Assembly: GCF_023634655.1 (NCBI RefSeq)
Contig: NZ_JAMKMS010000021.1
Coordinates: 16,431-80,430, forward strand
Length of the DNA: 64,000 bases
Reading direction: 5' to 3'
Source of the DNA: Vibrio methylphosphonaticus
Lineage (GTDB): Bacteria; Pseudomonadota; Gammaproteobacteria; Enterobacterales; Vibrionaceae
Part shown: piece after piece, positions 27,510 to 35,443 of the stretch
Numbering within the stretch: position 1 is the first letter of the stretch
Layout of the letters: each line of letters opens with the position of its first letter
The notes under the pieces: model-generated
Seen by the model: only the letters and a program-made list of their open reading frames with translations
The model's database searches: none
Told to the model about the DNA's origin: nothing
Position numbers and translations under genes: made by a program

Positions 27510-28235
27510 ATGATTCAGTCTCCATCTCTAGAACACATTCTTAACTCTCGACGTTCAGTGCGCAAATACGACACCGAAGCTCAGTTTGACCATAACGCGG
27601 TTAACAAAGCGCTAGAACTTGCAACACTCAGCCCAAACAGCAGTAATATGCAAATGTGGGCATTCCATCGCGTAATAAGTGAAGACAAACGACAAAAATT
27701 GGCTGAAATCTGTATGGGACAGAATGCTGCAAAAACGGCAAATGAACTGGTTGTCGTCACCGTAACACCAAACATTTGGCAACAGCGCGCTCATATGAAT
27801 GCGGAAAAAGTTCGCGCCGCGTTTGCTGGGCGCGAAGATACCACCACCAAACGCGCGCTTAAGTACTATGACTCGCTCATTCCCACACTATACAACAACG
27901 ACAAAATCGGGCTTCGAGGCATTGCACGCAAACTGTTTAGTTTTTGGATTGGCCGTAACAAACCCATGGTTAGAGAGGTAAGTAAGGAAGATGTACGTGT
28001 TTGTTTGCACAAAAGTGCTGCATTGGCGGCAATGACTTTTATGCTATCCATGCGCGAACAAGGTTATGACACCTGCCCTATGGAAGGCTTTGATTCACTT
28101 CGCGCCAAACAATTACTAGCAATAGATGCACGACATGAAATCACGATGATCATTAGCTGTGGTGTGCGTGCTGATGACGGCATATATGGTGAGCGCCACC
28201 GAGTGCCCCTGTCTGAGGTGGTGTTTAAGCATTGA
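27510..28235 (+). CDS. Nitroreductase-family FMN enzyme
   Basis: The 241-residue protein shows the FMN-binding start SRRSVRKYDTEAQFD (about 13-27) and TLSPNSSNMQMWAFHRV. The late strand MEGFDSLRAKQLL and the C-terminal ISCGVRADDG element are also of nitroreductase type. Such homodimers use NAD(P)H to reduce quinones, nitro-compounds or flavins. The insertion around 95-150 (rich in K, R and Y) makes it slightly longer than NfsB. The substrate is unknown. Its start codon sits right behind the upstream gene's hairpin. Confidence 0.82.
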   Translation: MIQSPSLEHILNSRRSVRKYDTEAQFDHNAVNKALELATLSPNSSNMQMWAFHRVISEDKRQKLAEICMGQNAAKTANELVVVTVTPNIWQQRAHMNAEKVRAAFAGREDTTTKRALKYYDSLIPTLYNNDKIGLRGIARKLFSFWIGRNKPMVREVSKEDVRVCLHKSAALAAMTFMLSMREQGYDTCPMEGFDSLRAKQLLAIDARHEITMIISCGVRADDGIYGERHRVPLSEVVFKH

Positions 28236-28308
28236 TGATCGTTCATCGCTGTCGGTCTGACGGTGCTGATAACGCACTTCGTCTCCATACCAACCATGCG
28301 TAAGCGTC

Positions 28309-28335
28309 AATCAGGCGGCATCATAACGCCTGATT
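28309..28335. terminator. Hairpin between convergent genes
   Basis: AATCAGGCG pairs with CGCCTGATT around nine bases. It lacks a clear T-run on either side, so it is only a possible terminator. Confidence 0.45.
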
Positions 28336-28347
28336 CGCCTCATACCT

Positions 28348-29445
28348 TCAGTCATTACGGACGTCCTTCAGCGTTTTTCCACAGCGTCGAAACAAGGCTT
28401 TCCAATACCCTACGTGTGATTGCGTCGCTTTAGTAAATTGCTGGTAGATGTCGTGAGTCGGGTAATGAACAAGCTCATGGTTACCGGCCAGCAACGCCGA
28501 GTCAATGACACGAAGATCCAACTCAATTACTCGATATTCAGAATTAAGCAACGACAAATAAGGCTGGACGTTTGCGATGAATATTTGATTAAAAACGTTC
28601 ACCAAGTAACGAAATCGAGTCATGTCTCTGCCTGGTCCACAAACTACCTTTGAGTCATACTCTCTTAGCTGATGGGTAATAGCATTGAGCCACTTCGAGC
28701 TTGCTTTCAGTGAAAACAGCAGGTTACCAATCACACGCTGTTTTTCTAAGACCTCTTGATACTCTATTAGTGACTCTGGCCTCTCTTGTGATATTTGGGT
28801 TCCCGCTTGGATGCCAATGATGTAATCCGACATTTGATTGAGTTGAGCCAAAGCAGGCTGGACATAAATCGCCATTCGACTCACGTCCGATGCCAACCAC
28901 CCATCGCTATTCAATTGAGATCTCATTGCGTCGCTGGATAGCACAAGGTTAGAGAAATAATAGGGCAGGTGTTGATATTTACTGTCGAGTATTGTTTGAA
29001 GTTCGGACTTAAGATCGCTGTCAATACTGTCCGACATTAAGCACGCTTCTAATCCTGCAATGAGCTTTATCTGGTAATCAAAAAATCGAAACTCATCTTG
29101 CACCTTGCCAAGCGACGAGTTCTTTTCTGCAACCAGCCCAAATAATCCACAGTTACGTAGCTGATAGGTTTGTACTAGGCCTAAAGTCGTCACAGGGATC
29201 GCCCTCACCATATCGCGCTTAGCAGGCAAGCTTACCAAGCCGACAGCAGGCACACTAAGAACCGGTTGATCCTGAACCGAGGCAACACGGCTTTGATAAT
29301 CACTAAAGAGCTCGCTTTGGTCATTAGATTGAAAGCATCCAAATACGCTTGCCGCACTAACTATAAGTAGCGCGCCGCGTTTTATCGACCTCACAGAGGT
29401 TAAATTTGGCAACAACACCATTTTCCACCGAAGGTTGTTGTACAT
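28348..29445 (-). CDS. DUF3080-type lipoprotein
   Basis: The 365-residue protein has a signal sequence with a lipobox-like SAASVFGC. The body is mostly helical and contains the conserved-looking YQLRNCGLFGLVAEKNSSLG near 100 and VVCGPGRDMTRFRYLVNVFN near 270. I assign DUF3080 from memory of that motif; its function is unknown. The N-terminus may be over-long: a later Met just before LLPNLTSV or a downstream start would still retain the lipobox. It is a single gene. Confidence 0.65.
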   Translation of the reverse strand: MYNNLRWKMVLLPNLTSVRSIKRGALLIVSAASVFGCFQSNDQSELFSDYQSRVASVQDQPVLSVPAVGLVSLPAKRDMVRAIPVTTLGLVQTYQLRNCGLFGLVAEKNSSLGKVQDEFRFFDYQIKLIAGLEACLMSDSIDSDLKSELQTILDSKYQHLPYYFSNLVLSSDAMRSQLNSDGWLASDVSRMAIYVQPALAQLNQMSDYIIGIQAGTQISQERPESLIEYQEVLEKQRVIGNLLFSLKASSKWLNAITHQLREYDSKVVCGPGRDMTRFRYLVNVFNQIFIANVQPYLSLLNSEYRVIELDLRVIDSALLAGNHELVHYPTHDIYQQFTKATQSHVGYWKALFRRCGKTLKDVRND

Positions 29446-29967
29446 AGAGTTTGTTACGTAAGACTAGCCCACTATCGTTCACAATCGCTGACAAAAATAT
29501 CGATTAATGTACACCCCACGACCTCTAATCTATAGAGTCAATACTCCACCTTTCACCAAGGTTGAACGCGCTTTTACATGATTCATTGAAACTATTTTAA
29601 CCGCCTGACCCAGCACTATAGGCCTCGTCTTTAACGGACAATAATTGTTTTAAATCAGCCATATAAATCTACAAAATCAACCAGAAGCGCGAGAAGCTGC
29701 AATTACGATAGAAAATATAGTGAAATATATTCCGAAAAAAACAAAATAACGCTTTACTTACCACAGGGGTCGGGTATGATTTGTCTCGCTCTGTTGAACA
29801 GAGTTATTAATGAAACATCAAGTAAAAGTAAAGCCTTAGAATGCCCACGTTAGTGTTGTTATCCTCAGTGTTTCCCTTGCTTCATCGTAACATTTAATAA
29901 TTCCGAGCTATCAGCGCATCGCAATCTCGCGATAACTTTATGAAATTAAATATATTAAGGGGCTCTC
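29446..29967. other. Intergenic region with cold-shock gene leader
   Basis: No gene is visible. The right part (from about 29787) is the probable long 5' untranslated leader of the CspA paralogue, with promoter hexamers at 29753-29780. The left part is the upstream region of the DUF3080 gene and shows nothing clear. Confidence 0.5.
29753..29780 (+). promoter_or_regulatory. Probable sigma-70 promoter of the cold-shock gene
   Basis: TTTACT and TATGAT are spaced by 16 bases and imply a leader of about 180 bases, as in cspA-type genes whose long leaders act as temperature-sensitive RNA. Confidence 0.5.
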
Positions 29968-30180
29968 ATGTCTAACAAAACTACTGGCATCGTAAAATGG
30001 TTTAACGAAGAGAAAGGTTTCGGTTTCATTACTCAAGACAACGGCGGTGCTGACGTATTCGTTCACTTCCGTGCTATCGCTTCTGAAGGTTTCAAAACTC
30101 TTGCTGAAGGCCAAAAAGTGTCTTTTGAAGTAGAGCAAGGCCAAAAAGGCCCACAAGCTGCAAACGTAGTAGCTATCTAA
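29968..30180 (+). CDS. Cold-shock protein, CspA family
   Basis: The 70-residue single cold-shock domain has RNP1 KGFGFITQ and RNP2 VFVHFRAI and begins [14 protein letters not shown]. It binds single-stranded RNA/DNA and acts as an RNA chaperone. Codon use is strongly biased (repeated GGT, GAA, CGT, GTA), consistent with high expression. AAGGGG lies eight bases before the ATG, and a perfect terminator follows. Which csp paralogue it is, and whether it is cold-induced, cannot be told, but the long leader favours that. Confidence 0.93.
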
Positions 30181-30189
30181 TTTAAGAGC

Positions 30190-30225
30190 GGCGCAAACAG
30201 TTTACTGTTTGCGCCACTTTTTTAT
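30190..30225 (+). terminator. Strong terminator after the cold-shock gene
   Basis: GGCGCAAACAGT pairs perfectly with ACTGTTTGCGCC, followed by ACTTTTTT. Confidence 0.9.
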
Positions 30226-30328
30226 CCTCTCTCGTTATACCTCTTCGTTACGTCCAAGCGCTAATCCTCAGCTTTAAGTACTCTAAACAAAACAAAAACG
30301 CACACTGCCTCTTTTTAATGTCATTCTC

Positions 30329-30360
30329 TATATTTCTATATTTCTATATTTCTATATTTC
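30329..30360. repeat. Short tandem repeat, TATATTTC unit
   Basis: Four perfect copies of the 8-bp unit TATATTTC lie between the cold-shock terminator and the end of the LysR gene. Confidence 0.9.
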
Positions 30361-30376
30361 CAGTATTTTAGGCAAA

Positions 30377-31243
30377 TTAAACTAACTTGATGAGTTGCTG
30401 TTCAATTGCTTGAGTGCATACCGTTACTGACATCGGTACGCTATGACTAAATGGATTAAGCGCATAAATAGAATTTAGTGACAAATGATGGTTTGGTAAT
30501 ACGGGCACGAGCTTTGGGCTCACCAATGGCAGATAAAAATCAGGTACCAGCCCTATCCCCGCACCCTGAGAGATTAGTGATAAGCTACTATGGAATGAAT
30601 TTGTCATGCAGCGCGCCTCTTTGTGGTATTCCACACTGCCCTCTTTTGTGTTTGTTAAAACATGATGGATCTGCCGCCCTTGCCAGTGATTAGATATATA
30701 GTTGAGGTCATCAAGCGCCACGCGAGACACCAACGATGCTTCCCCGCATAGCACATCTCGAAACTGACCCAAACGTCGCTGCTTTAAATTACTGCTTTTC
30801 GACTGCCCTACTCGAATCGCCAAATCAATATCATGCTCATAAAAATCAATATGTTGATCACTGCTTATCAATTCTGGCTCTAAACGCGGATATTGCTGCA
30901 TTAAATCCCCAATAATCGGCGTTATGAGCGTTTCCATGAGAGCGTTTGGCGCTGTTATTCTGACTCGTCCTGTTGGCTCTTCGACCAACTCTTGAGCCTC
31001 AGACCAAGCTGCATCGATAATGCCATTGAGATCCTTACAGCGAGAATAAAAATTGCGACCTGCCTCTGTGAGCGTCTGTCGCCTCGTTGTTCGCTTGAGT
31101 AGCGTTAAGCCTAACTCTGTCTCAAGTGCCTTTAGGTGCTGACTCACAACCGACTTTGATACTTCTAATGTGTCTGCGGCTGCTGAAATAGAGCCAGCCT
31201 CCACAATACGAGCGAAAATGGACATTTGTCTTAAGCGATTCAT
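30377..31243 (-). CDS. LysR-family transcriptional regulator
   Basis: The 288-residue protein has an N-terminal HTH (MNRLRQMSIFARIVEAGSIS, AADTLEVSKSVVSQHLKALE, LLKRTTRR). The effector domain is of the CrgA/DsdC-like subgroup, with RVRITAPNALME near 90. It is divergent from an NTF2-like gene across 108 bases. In this arrangement LysR proteins usually control the divergent gene and themselves. Confidence 0.88.
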   Translation of the reverse strand: MNRLRQMSIFARIVEAGSISAAADTLEVSKSVVSQHLKALETELGLTLLKRTTRRQTLTEAGRNFYSRCKDLNGIIDAAWSEAQELVEEPTGRVRITAPNALMETLITPIIGDLMQQYPRLEPELISSDQHIDFYEHDIDLAIRVGQSKSSNLKQRRLGQFRDVLCGEASLVSRVALDDLNYISNHWQGRQIHHVLTNTKEGSVEYHKEARCMTNSFHSSLSLISQGAGIGLVPDFYLPLVSPKLVPVLPNHHLSLNSIYALNPFSHSVPMSVTVCTQAIEQQLIKLV

Positions 31244-31351
31244 TATTATTGTTCTGTTTTATTAAACATTCTTTTTTAATATAGCTATTTTTCCGAACTA
31301 ATCATAGCGCTATGCTAAACCCATATTCCGTTATTTAAATAAGGGCTCCTT

Positions 31352-31726
31352 ATGTCAAACCAATCAATACTCAACGCCTGCAAACAAGGTATCGCAGCAT
31401 GGCAAGAAGCATTTAACAATCAAGATGCGCAAGGCTGTGCGGCACAATATAACGAAAATTGCATCATGCATGCTCGCCCTTTTGGTACATTCGAAGGCCG
31501 AAACGCCATACAAGCATTTTGGCAAAACATTATGGACCAAGGGTTTAAAGAGGTTGAATACACAGACACGCAGTGGCAAGCTCACGGCGAAAATGGCTAT
31601 ATATTGACGTCAAACTGGACAATGAATAAAGCCTTCGGGGTAGTTCATCGTGAGCTGTGGGTTGTAGAAGATGACGGTCAAGCGCGACTTATTAGCGATG
31701 ACTTTGAAGTTCAGGGAGAGCGATAG
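31352..31726 (+). CDS. NTF2-like/SnoaL-type small protein
   Basis: The 124-residue protein has the cone-shaped NTF2-like fold pattern: an N-terminal helix with AWQEAFNNQDAQGCAAQYNENCIMHA, then GTFEGRNAIQAFWQNIMDQGF, then strands ending in LWVVEDDGQARLISDDFE. Such proteins are isomerases, cyclases or ligand binders. No catalytic set is conclusive. It is divergent from a LysR regulator, its likely controller. AAGGGCTCCTT precedes the ATG. Confidence 0.75.
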   Translation: MSNQSILNACKQGIAAWQEAFNNQDAQGCAAQYNENCIMHARPFGTFEGRNAIQAFWQNIMDQGFKEVEYTDTQWQAHGENGYILTSNWTMNKAFGVVHRELWVVEDDGQARLISDDFEVQGER

Positions 31727-31735
31727 CCCGTTTCG

Positions 31736-31918
31736 TTATGGTTCAAAAAGCTGGGTGAGTTCTTCGCCCAGCTCCTCAAAAACAAGATGACTTTCAAGCA
31801 CTTTATCCATGACATACTCATAGCGTTCAACGTCGAGTACCTCATTCACTTCCCTATTGTATTTTGCGCCAACAACGACACCGGCTAATACCATTACCAC
31901 CGCTATTACTTTGAACAT
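31736..31918 (-). CDS. Small exported or membrane-anchored protein, 60 residues
   Basis: Starting at the ATG at 31918 with AAGGAA just upstream, the 60-residue product opens with a hydrophobic helix (MFKVIAVVMVLAGVVVGAKY). It then has an acidic, helical tail (NEVLDVERYEYVMDKVLESHLVFEELGEELTQLF). The open frame extends ten codons further upstream without a ribosome binding site. I do not recognise a family. It could be a membrane-tethered coiled regulator or a periplasmic protein with an uncleaved signal. It ends nine bases from the convergent NTF2-like gene. Confidence 0.55.
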   Translation of the reverse strand: MFKVIAVVMVLAGVVVGAKYNREVNEVLDVERYEYVMDKVLESHLVFEELGEELTQLFEP

Positions 31919-32116
31919 ACAATTCCTTTTGTACGGTTCTATTCCCAATCTTGTATCAGTATAAACTTCATCACTAGAAATTACATAATTGATCTAGATC
32001 AAAAGTGAAGAATAAATGAGACGCGGTGCAACCGTGATGTAAACGTTGGGATACCGGAGCGAGACAGGCCATCACTACCAGGCGTTCACAAAGAACTTCG
32101 TGCTAATTGACGAGCT

Positions 32117-32151
32117 GAAATAATAAATGCCTGGGATAATACCCAGGCATT
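32117..32151 (-). terminator. Terminator of the katA transcript
   Basis: On the minus strand AATGCCTGGG pairs perfectly with CCCAGGCATT around TATTAT and is followed by TATTATTTC. It lies 16 bases after the stop of the small ORF behind katA, implying katA and that ORF share a transcript. Confidence 0.65.
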
Positions 32152-32166
32152 ACTATAGAAGTGATA

Positions 32167-32265
32167 TTAATAACAATACTGGCACTGCATCGACGTTTTC
32201 ACCACTCTGTTGTCAATGCTAAAAAAGACATGGTCCAGCTGGCATACTCTCTCCAACCATTTCAT
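32167..32265 (-). CDS. Possible 32-residue protein encoded directly after katA
   Basis: The ORF begins two bases after the katA stop codon. GGAGG (the last katA codons) lies seven bases before its ATG, an almost ideal coupling site. A terminator follows its stop. The product starts MKWLERVCQLDHVFF and ends SMQCQYCY, with Cys8 plus a C-terminal Cys pair (C-x-x-C) that might bind metal or sense redox state. I know no family. Against it are the tiny size and lack of comparison. The position between katA and its terminator supports it. Confidence 0.5.
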   Translation of the reverse strand: MKWLERVCQLDHVFFSIDNRVVKTSMQCQYCY

Positions 32266-32267
32266 TG

Positions 32268-33719
32268 CTAACCCTCCACATCAACCATATCAATGTTCAA
32301 CGCCGCAGCAAGCCCCTCTGCGTATGCACGATCAGCTTGCAGCGCATGCCAAATATGCTTGAGTTGAATAGGTTTAGAGGCTGAACCGACAGAACGAGCC
32401 GTATTTTCAAACAAGTGTTGTTGTTGTTCTTTCGTCATCAGGCGGAAAAGGTCACCGGCTTGGGTGAAGTAATCACTGTCTTCACGGTGATCCCAATGAC
32501 CCGCGTCTCCCTCGATTGCTAGCGCTGGCTCTGCATACTCGGCTTGCTCAGCCCATTCACCATACTGATTAGGTTCATAACCTTTTGTTGAGCCGTAATT
32601 TCCATCAATACGCATCGCTCCATCACGGTGATAGCTATGTACTGGGCAACGTGGTGCATTAACTGGGATCTGGTGATGGTTCACCCCTAAACGGTAACGC
32701 TGGGCGTCCCCATAGGCGAATAATCGACCTTGCAACATTCTATCTGGAGAGAAGCCGACTCCCGGAACAATCGCCGCTGGATTAAATGCCGATTGCTCAA
32801 CTTCGGCAAAAAAGTTTTCAGGATTACGATTAAGCTCAAACTCACCAACTTCGATCAGTGGGAAATCTCCATGAGGCCATACTTTAGTCAGATCAAATGG
32901 ATTAAACTTACTCACATTAGCCTGAGCTTCAGTCATCACTTGGATCTGCATTGTCCATTTTGGATACTCACCATTTTCAATACTTTCATACAGATCTCGG
33001 TGGTGACTTTCGCGATCACGCCCAACTAGCGCTTCCGCTTCTTGATCCGTTAAGTTTTGAATCCCTTGCTGCGTTTGGAAGTGAAACTTCACCCAAACAC
33101 GCTCATTGTCCGCATTAATCAAACTGAAAGTATGACTTCCGAAGCCATTCATGTGACGGTAGGTCGCCGGGATACCACGGTCACTCATTACAATGGTGAC
33201 TTGATGGAATGCTTCAGGCAATGACGTCCAAAAATCCCAGTTGTTTTCTGCGCTACGCATATTAGTGCGAGGATCGCGTTTCACCGCGTGATTGAGATCT
33301 GGAAACTTGAGTGGATCACGCAAAAAGAAGACTGGCGTATTATTACCAACTAAATCCCAGTTTCCTTCTTCCGTATAAAATTTTAACGCAAAACCGCGAA
33401 TATCGCGTTCCGCATCCGCGGCACCGCGCTCACCTGCCACCGTGGTAAAACGAGCGAACAACTCGGTCGTTTTTCCTACCTCAGAAAAAATAGCCGCCTT
33501 AGTGTACTGGGTAATGTCATTGGTTACGGTAAACTTGCCGTAAGCCCCTGAGCCTTTAGCATGCATACGACGCTCAGGAATTACTTCACGGTCGAAGTGC
33601 GCCATCTTTTCCAAGAACCAAACATCTTGCAGTAGCATTGGACCACGTTTACCTGCAGTTGCCACATTTTGGTTATGCGCAACAGGGCAACCTGCTGCTG
33701 TTGTTAATTTCTTAGTCAT
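32268..33719 (-). CDS. katA: Catalase, clade-3 small-subunit haem type
   Basis: The 483-residue haem catalase decomposes hydrogen peroxide. It has the active-site His53 in RRMHAKGSGAYG, the Asn in DLVGNNTPVFFLRDP, and the proximal-Tyr motif RLFAYGDAQRYRLGVNHHQIPVN near 335. Length fits the clade-3, NADPH-binding type found in vibrios. A short ORF follows immediately and appears to be in the same transcript. I did not find a convincing OxyR site upstream. Confidence 0.95.
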   Translation of the reverse strand: MTKKLTTAAGCPVAHNQNVATAGKRGPMLLQDVWFLEKMAHFDREVIPERRMHAKGSGAYGKFTVTNDITQYTKAAIFSEVGKTTELFARFTTVAGERGAADAERDIRGFALKFYTEEGNWDLVGNNTPVFFLRDPLKFPDLNHAVKRDPRTNMRSAENNWDFWTSLPEAFHQVTIVMSDRGIPATYRHMNGFGSHTFSLINADNERVWVKFHFQTQQGIQNLTDQEAEALVGRDRESHHRDLYESIENGEYPKWTMQIQVMTEAQANVSKFNPFDLTKVWPHGDFPLIEVGEFELNRNPENFFAEVEQSAFNPAAIVPGVGFSPDRMLQGRLFAYGDAQRYRLGVNHHQIPVNAPRCPVHSYHRDGAMRIDGNYGSTKGYEPNQYGEWAEQAEYAEPALAIEGDAGHWDHREDSDYFTQAGDLFRLMTKEQQQHLFENTARSVGSASKPIQLKHIWHALQADRAYAEGLAAALNIDMVDVEG

Positions 33720-33907
33720 CGTAAATCCTTAGTGATCAAATCATCGCCGATTGAATACACTTACTATATGCGTGGATATTGGAAATAGACAACGGAATCT
33801 AGCTATCAATTCAATAAGAAAAATCTATCGAATTACTCGCCACAATTAACTAAGGAAATCATAACGGTGCCAACAAATCCTTTCAGCTAATGAAAACAAC
33901 ACATCGG

Positions 33908-34939
33908 TTACAGTGATTTAACTCGCGACGGTAAAAACACCTCACCCAACATACAACGTACACTTCCACCGCCAATTGTCTCAATAGTAGAAACGTCGAA
34001 AGGGAGTAGTTTCCCATGGGTGCCCAATTGCTGTCGTTGAGAGGGAGTAAACGCATGGTATGCCGACAGCGACATGGCAATGATTTTGTCTCCATTCACC
34101 GTTTCCAGTTGCAGAATATTGCCACAAAAATGATTCATCTGCTGCTCGCTGATGGTGATCACTTGCTTGGACTTCGCCAAAGATTTAATCACAAATCGGC
34201 GCTCATATTCAGGGATAAGGTCAGCGCATATAACAGCAAAATCTTCCCCAATCGCCATCATCACATTGGTGTGATAAATCGGTAGTCCAGACGGGAGTGC
34301 CGTTTGAAAAGAGACAACACGATGGTAACCAATACGCTTAGCATAATCTTCTAGCGCCTCTCTTTCACAGCGCTGAGATAACGCAGCATAGATGGTACGG
34401 TTAACATGGTCTTTAACCATCACACCCGTACTTTCTAAATACGCGTCTTGCTTGGCGTAGCTTTCCAAGGAATCCGTTGCGATCACTACTCGCCCAGCGG
34501 CGCGTAGTGATTTCATTAACGCTTCAGGACGGACTTCATGCTGACGGTTGTGACACGCCATCGGGAACGTATAAAACGCTCCATCTTGCGTGGTACTAAA
34601 CCAGTTATTTGGGAACACAGCGTCGGGCGTTTCTTGGTCTGATTTAGGGTAATCAAACTCGACCACTTGCACGCCAACTTTACGCAACGACGCGACCATA
34701 GTGTTGAATTCGCTCATTGCAGCTGAGCGTACAGCAACCGAGTCCATGGTCACTGGTTGTTGAAATTCATTATCTTTTGCTGTTTCAGCATTGAAGCCAA
34801 ATTCTTTGGGCGGCACCATCACAACACAATTCGCATTTTGAACTGAGCGTTGTGGTTTCGATTGGCGTGGCCATTTTAGATGTAAAGCAGTTCCTTGATT
34901 CATATTGAGTCCACTCATTCTACAAACTTCATCAACCAT
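33908..34939 (-). CDS. CtlX-like arginine deiminase-related hydrolase
   Basis: The 343-residue protein has the amidinotransferase/deiminase fold. It has PPKEFGFNAETAKDNEFQ near 40, the acidic DAVFPNNWFS near 110, the catalytic His in PIYHTNVMMAIG near 225, and the catalytic Cys in GGGSVRCMLGEVFLP near the end. Catalytic residues thus appear complete. Such proteins are linked to citrulline or dimethylarginine breakdown. The substrate is not proved. The start is uncertain: Met1, Met8 and Met13 are possible, and Met13 has the best GGA upstream. A perfect 8-1-8 palindrome lies just upstream. Confidence 0.78.
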   Translation of the reverse strand: MVDEVCRMSGLNMNQGTALHLKWPRQSKPQRSVQNANCVVMVPPKEFGFNAETAKDNEFQQPVTMDSVAVRSAAMSEFNTMVASLRKVGVQVVEFDYPKSDQETPDAVFPNNWFSTTQDGAFYTFPMACHNRQHEVRPEALMKSLRAAGRVVIATDSLESYAKQDAYLESTGVMVKDHVNRTIYAALSQRCEREALEDYAKRIGYHRVVSFQTALPSGLPIYHTNVMMAIGEDFAVICADLIPEYERRFVIKSLAKSKQVITISEQQMNHFCGNILQLETVNGDKIIAMSLSAYHAFTPSQRQQLGTHGKLLPFDVSTIETIGGGSVRCMLGEVFLPSRVKSL

Positions 34940-35443
34940 TTTTGAATTGTAAGCAAAATGTTAATTGTCAATTAACTGAATTCACCCCTATTCCACACAA
35001 TAAAACAAGTAAATTAGCTGCCTATAAAGATATATGCAGCTATATTTACTGAATATCCAATCAAGTCAGTAAAATTATCGAGTAACGGCTTCTCTATCTG
35101 CCACGTTTTCCTACACGCCAGACAACAGCAATAAAAAATTAACAATATTGCTTCATGTTTAAACAAATCTAATGACACAACTTGAGACAGTAGATTGAAA
35201 GCTATACAATTAATTTCGTAGCCTTTTGAACTTTGTAATAGTTTCCGTTTCGTCGGCGTTGCAATTTCGTCATAAATTTAATGCACCCCATTGTGCGCCT
35301 CTGCGAAATGGAATCTTCGCCATGTAAAATAGAAAACCAACTTCGACAACACATTATTAATTAACAGTTCTCTCTGCCTATATGGCGTGATTTCCTCGTT
35401 TTATTCTGAATGCTCCCGAGCATTTATAGCACCTAGGTGAACC
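34940..35443. other. Divergent intergenic region, AT-rich
   Basis: No gene is visible. It contains the palindrome before the CtlX-like gene (listed separately). A short hairpin, AATGCTC-CC-GAGCATT, lies at 35409-35424, 20 bases before the ABC transporter start. Confidence 0.4.
34960..34976. promoter_or_regulatory. Palindromic operator candidate before the CtlX-like gene
   Basis: GTTAATTG-T-CAATTAAC is a perfect 17-base palindrome 21 bases upstream of the annotated start. An AT-rich symmetric site of this size suits a dimeric regulator. Which one is unknown. Confidence 0.45.
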
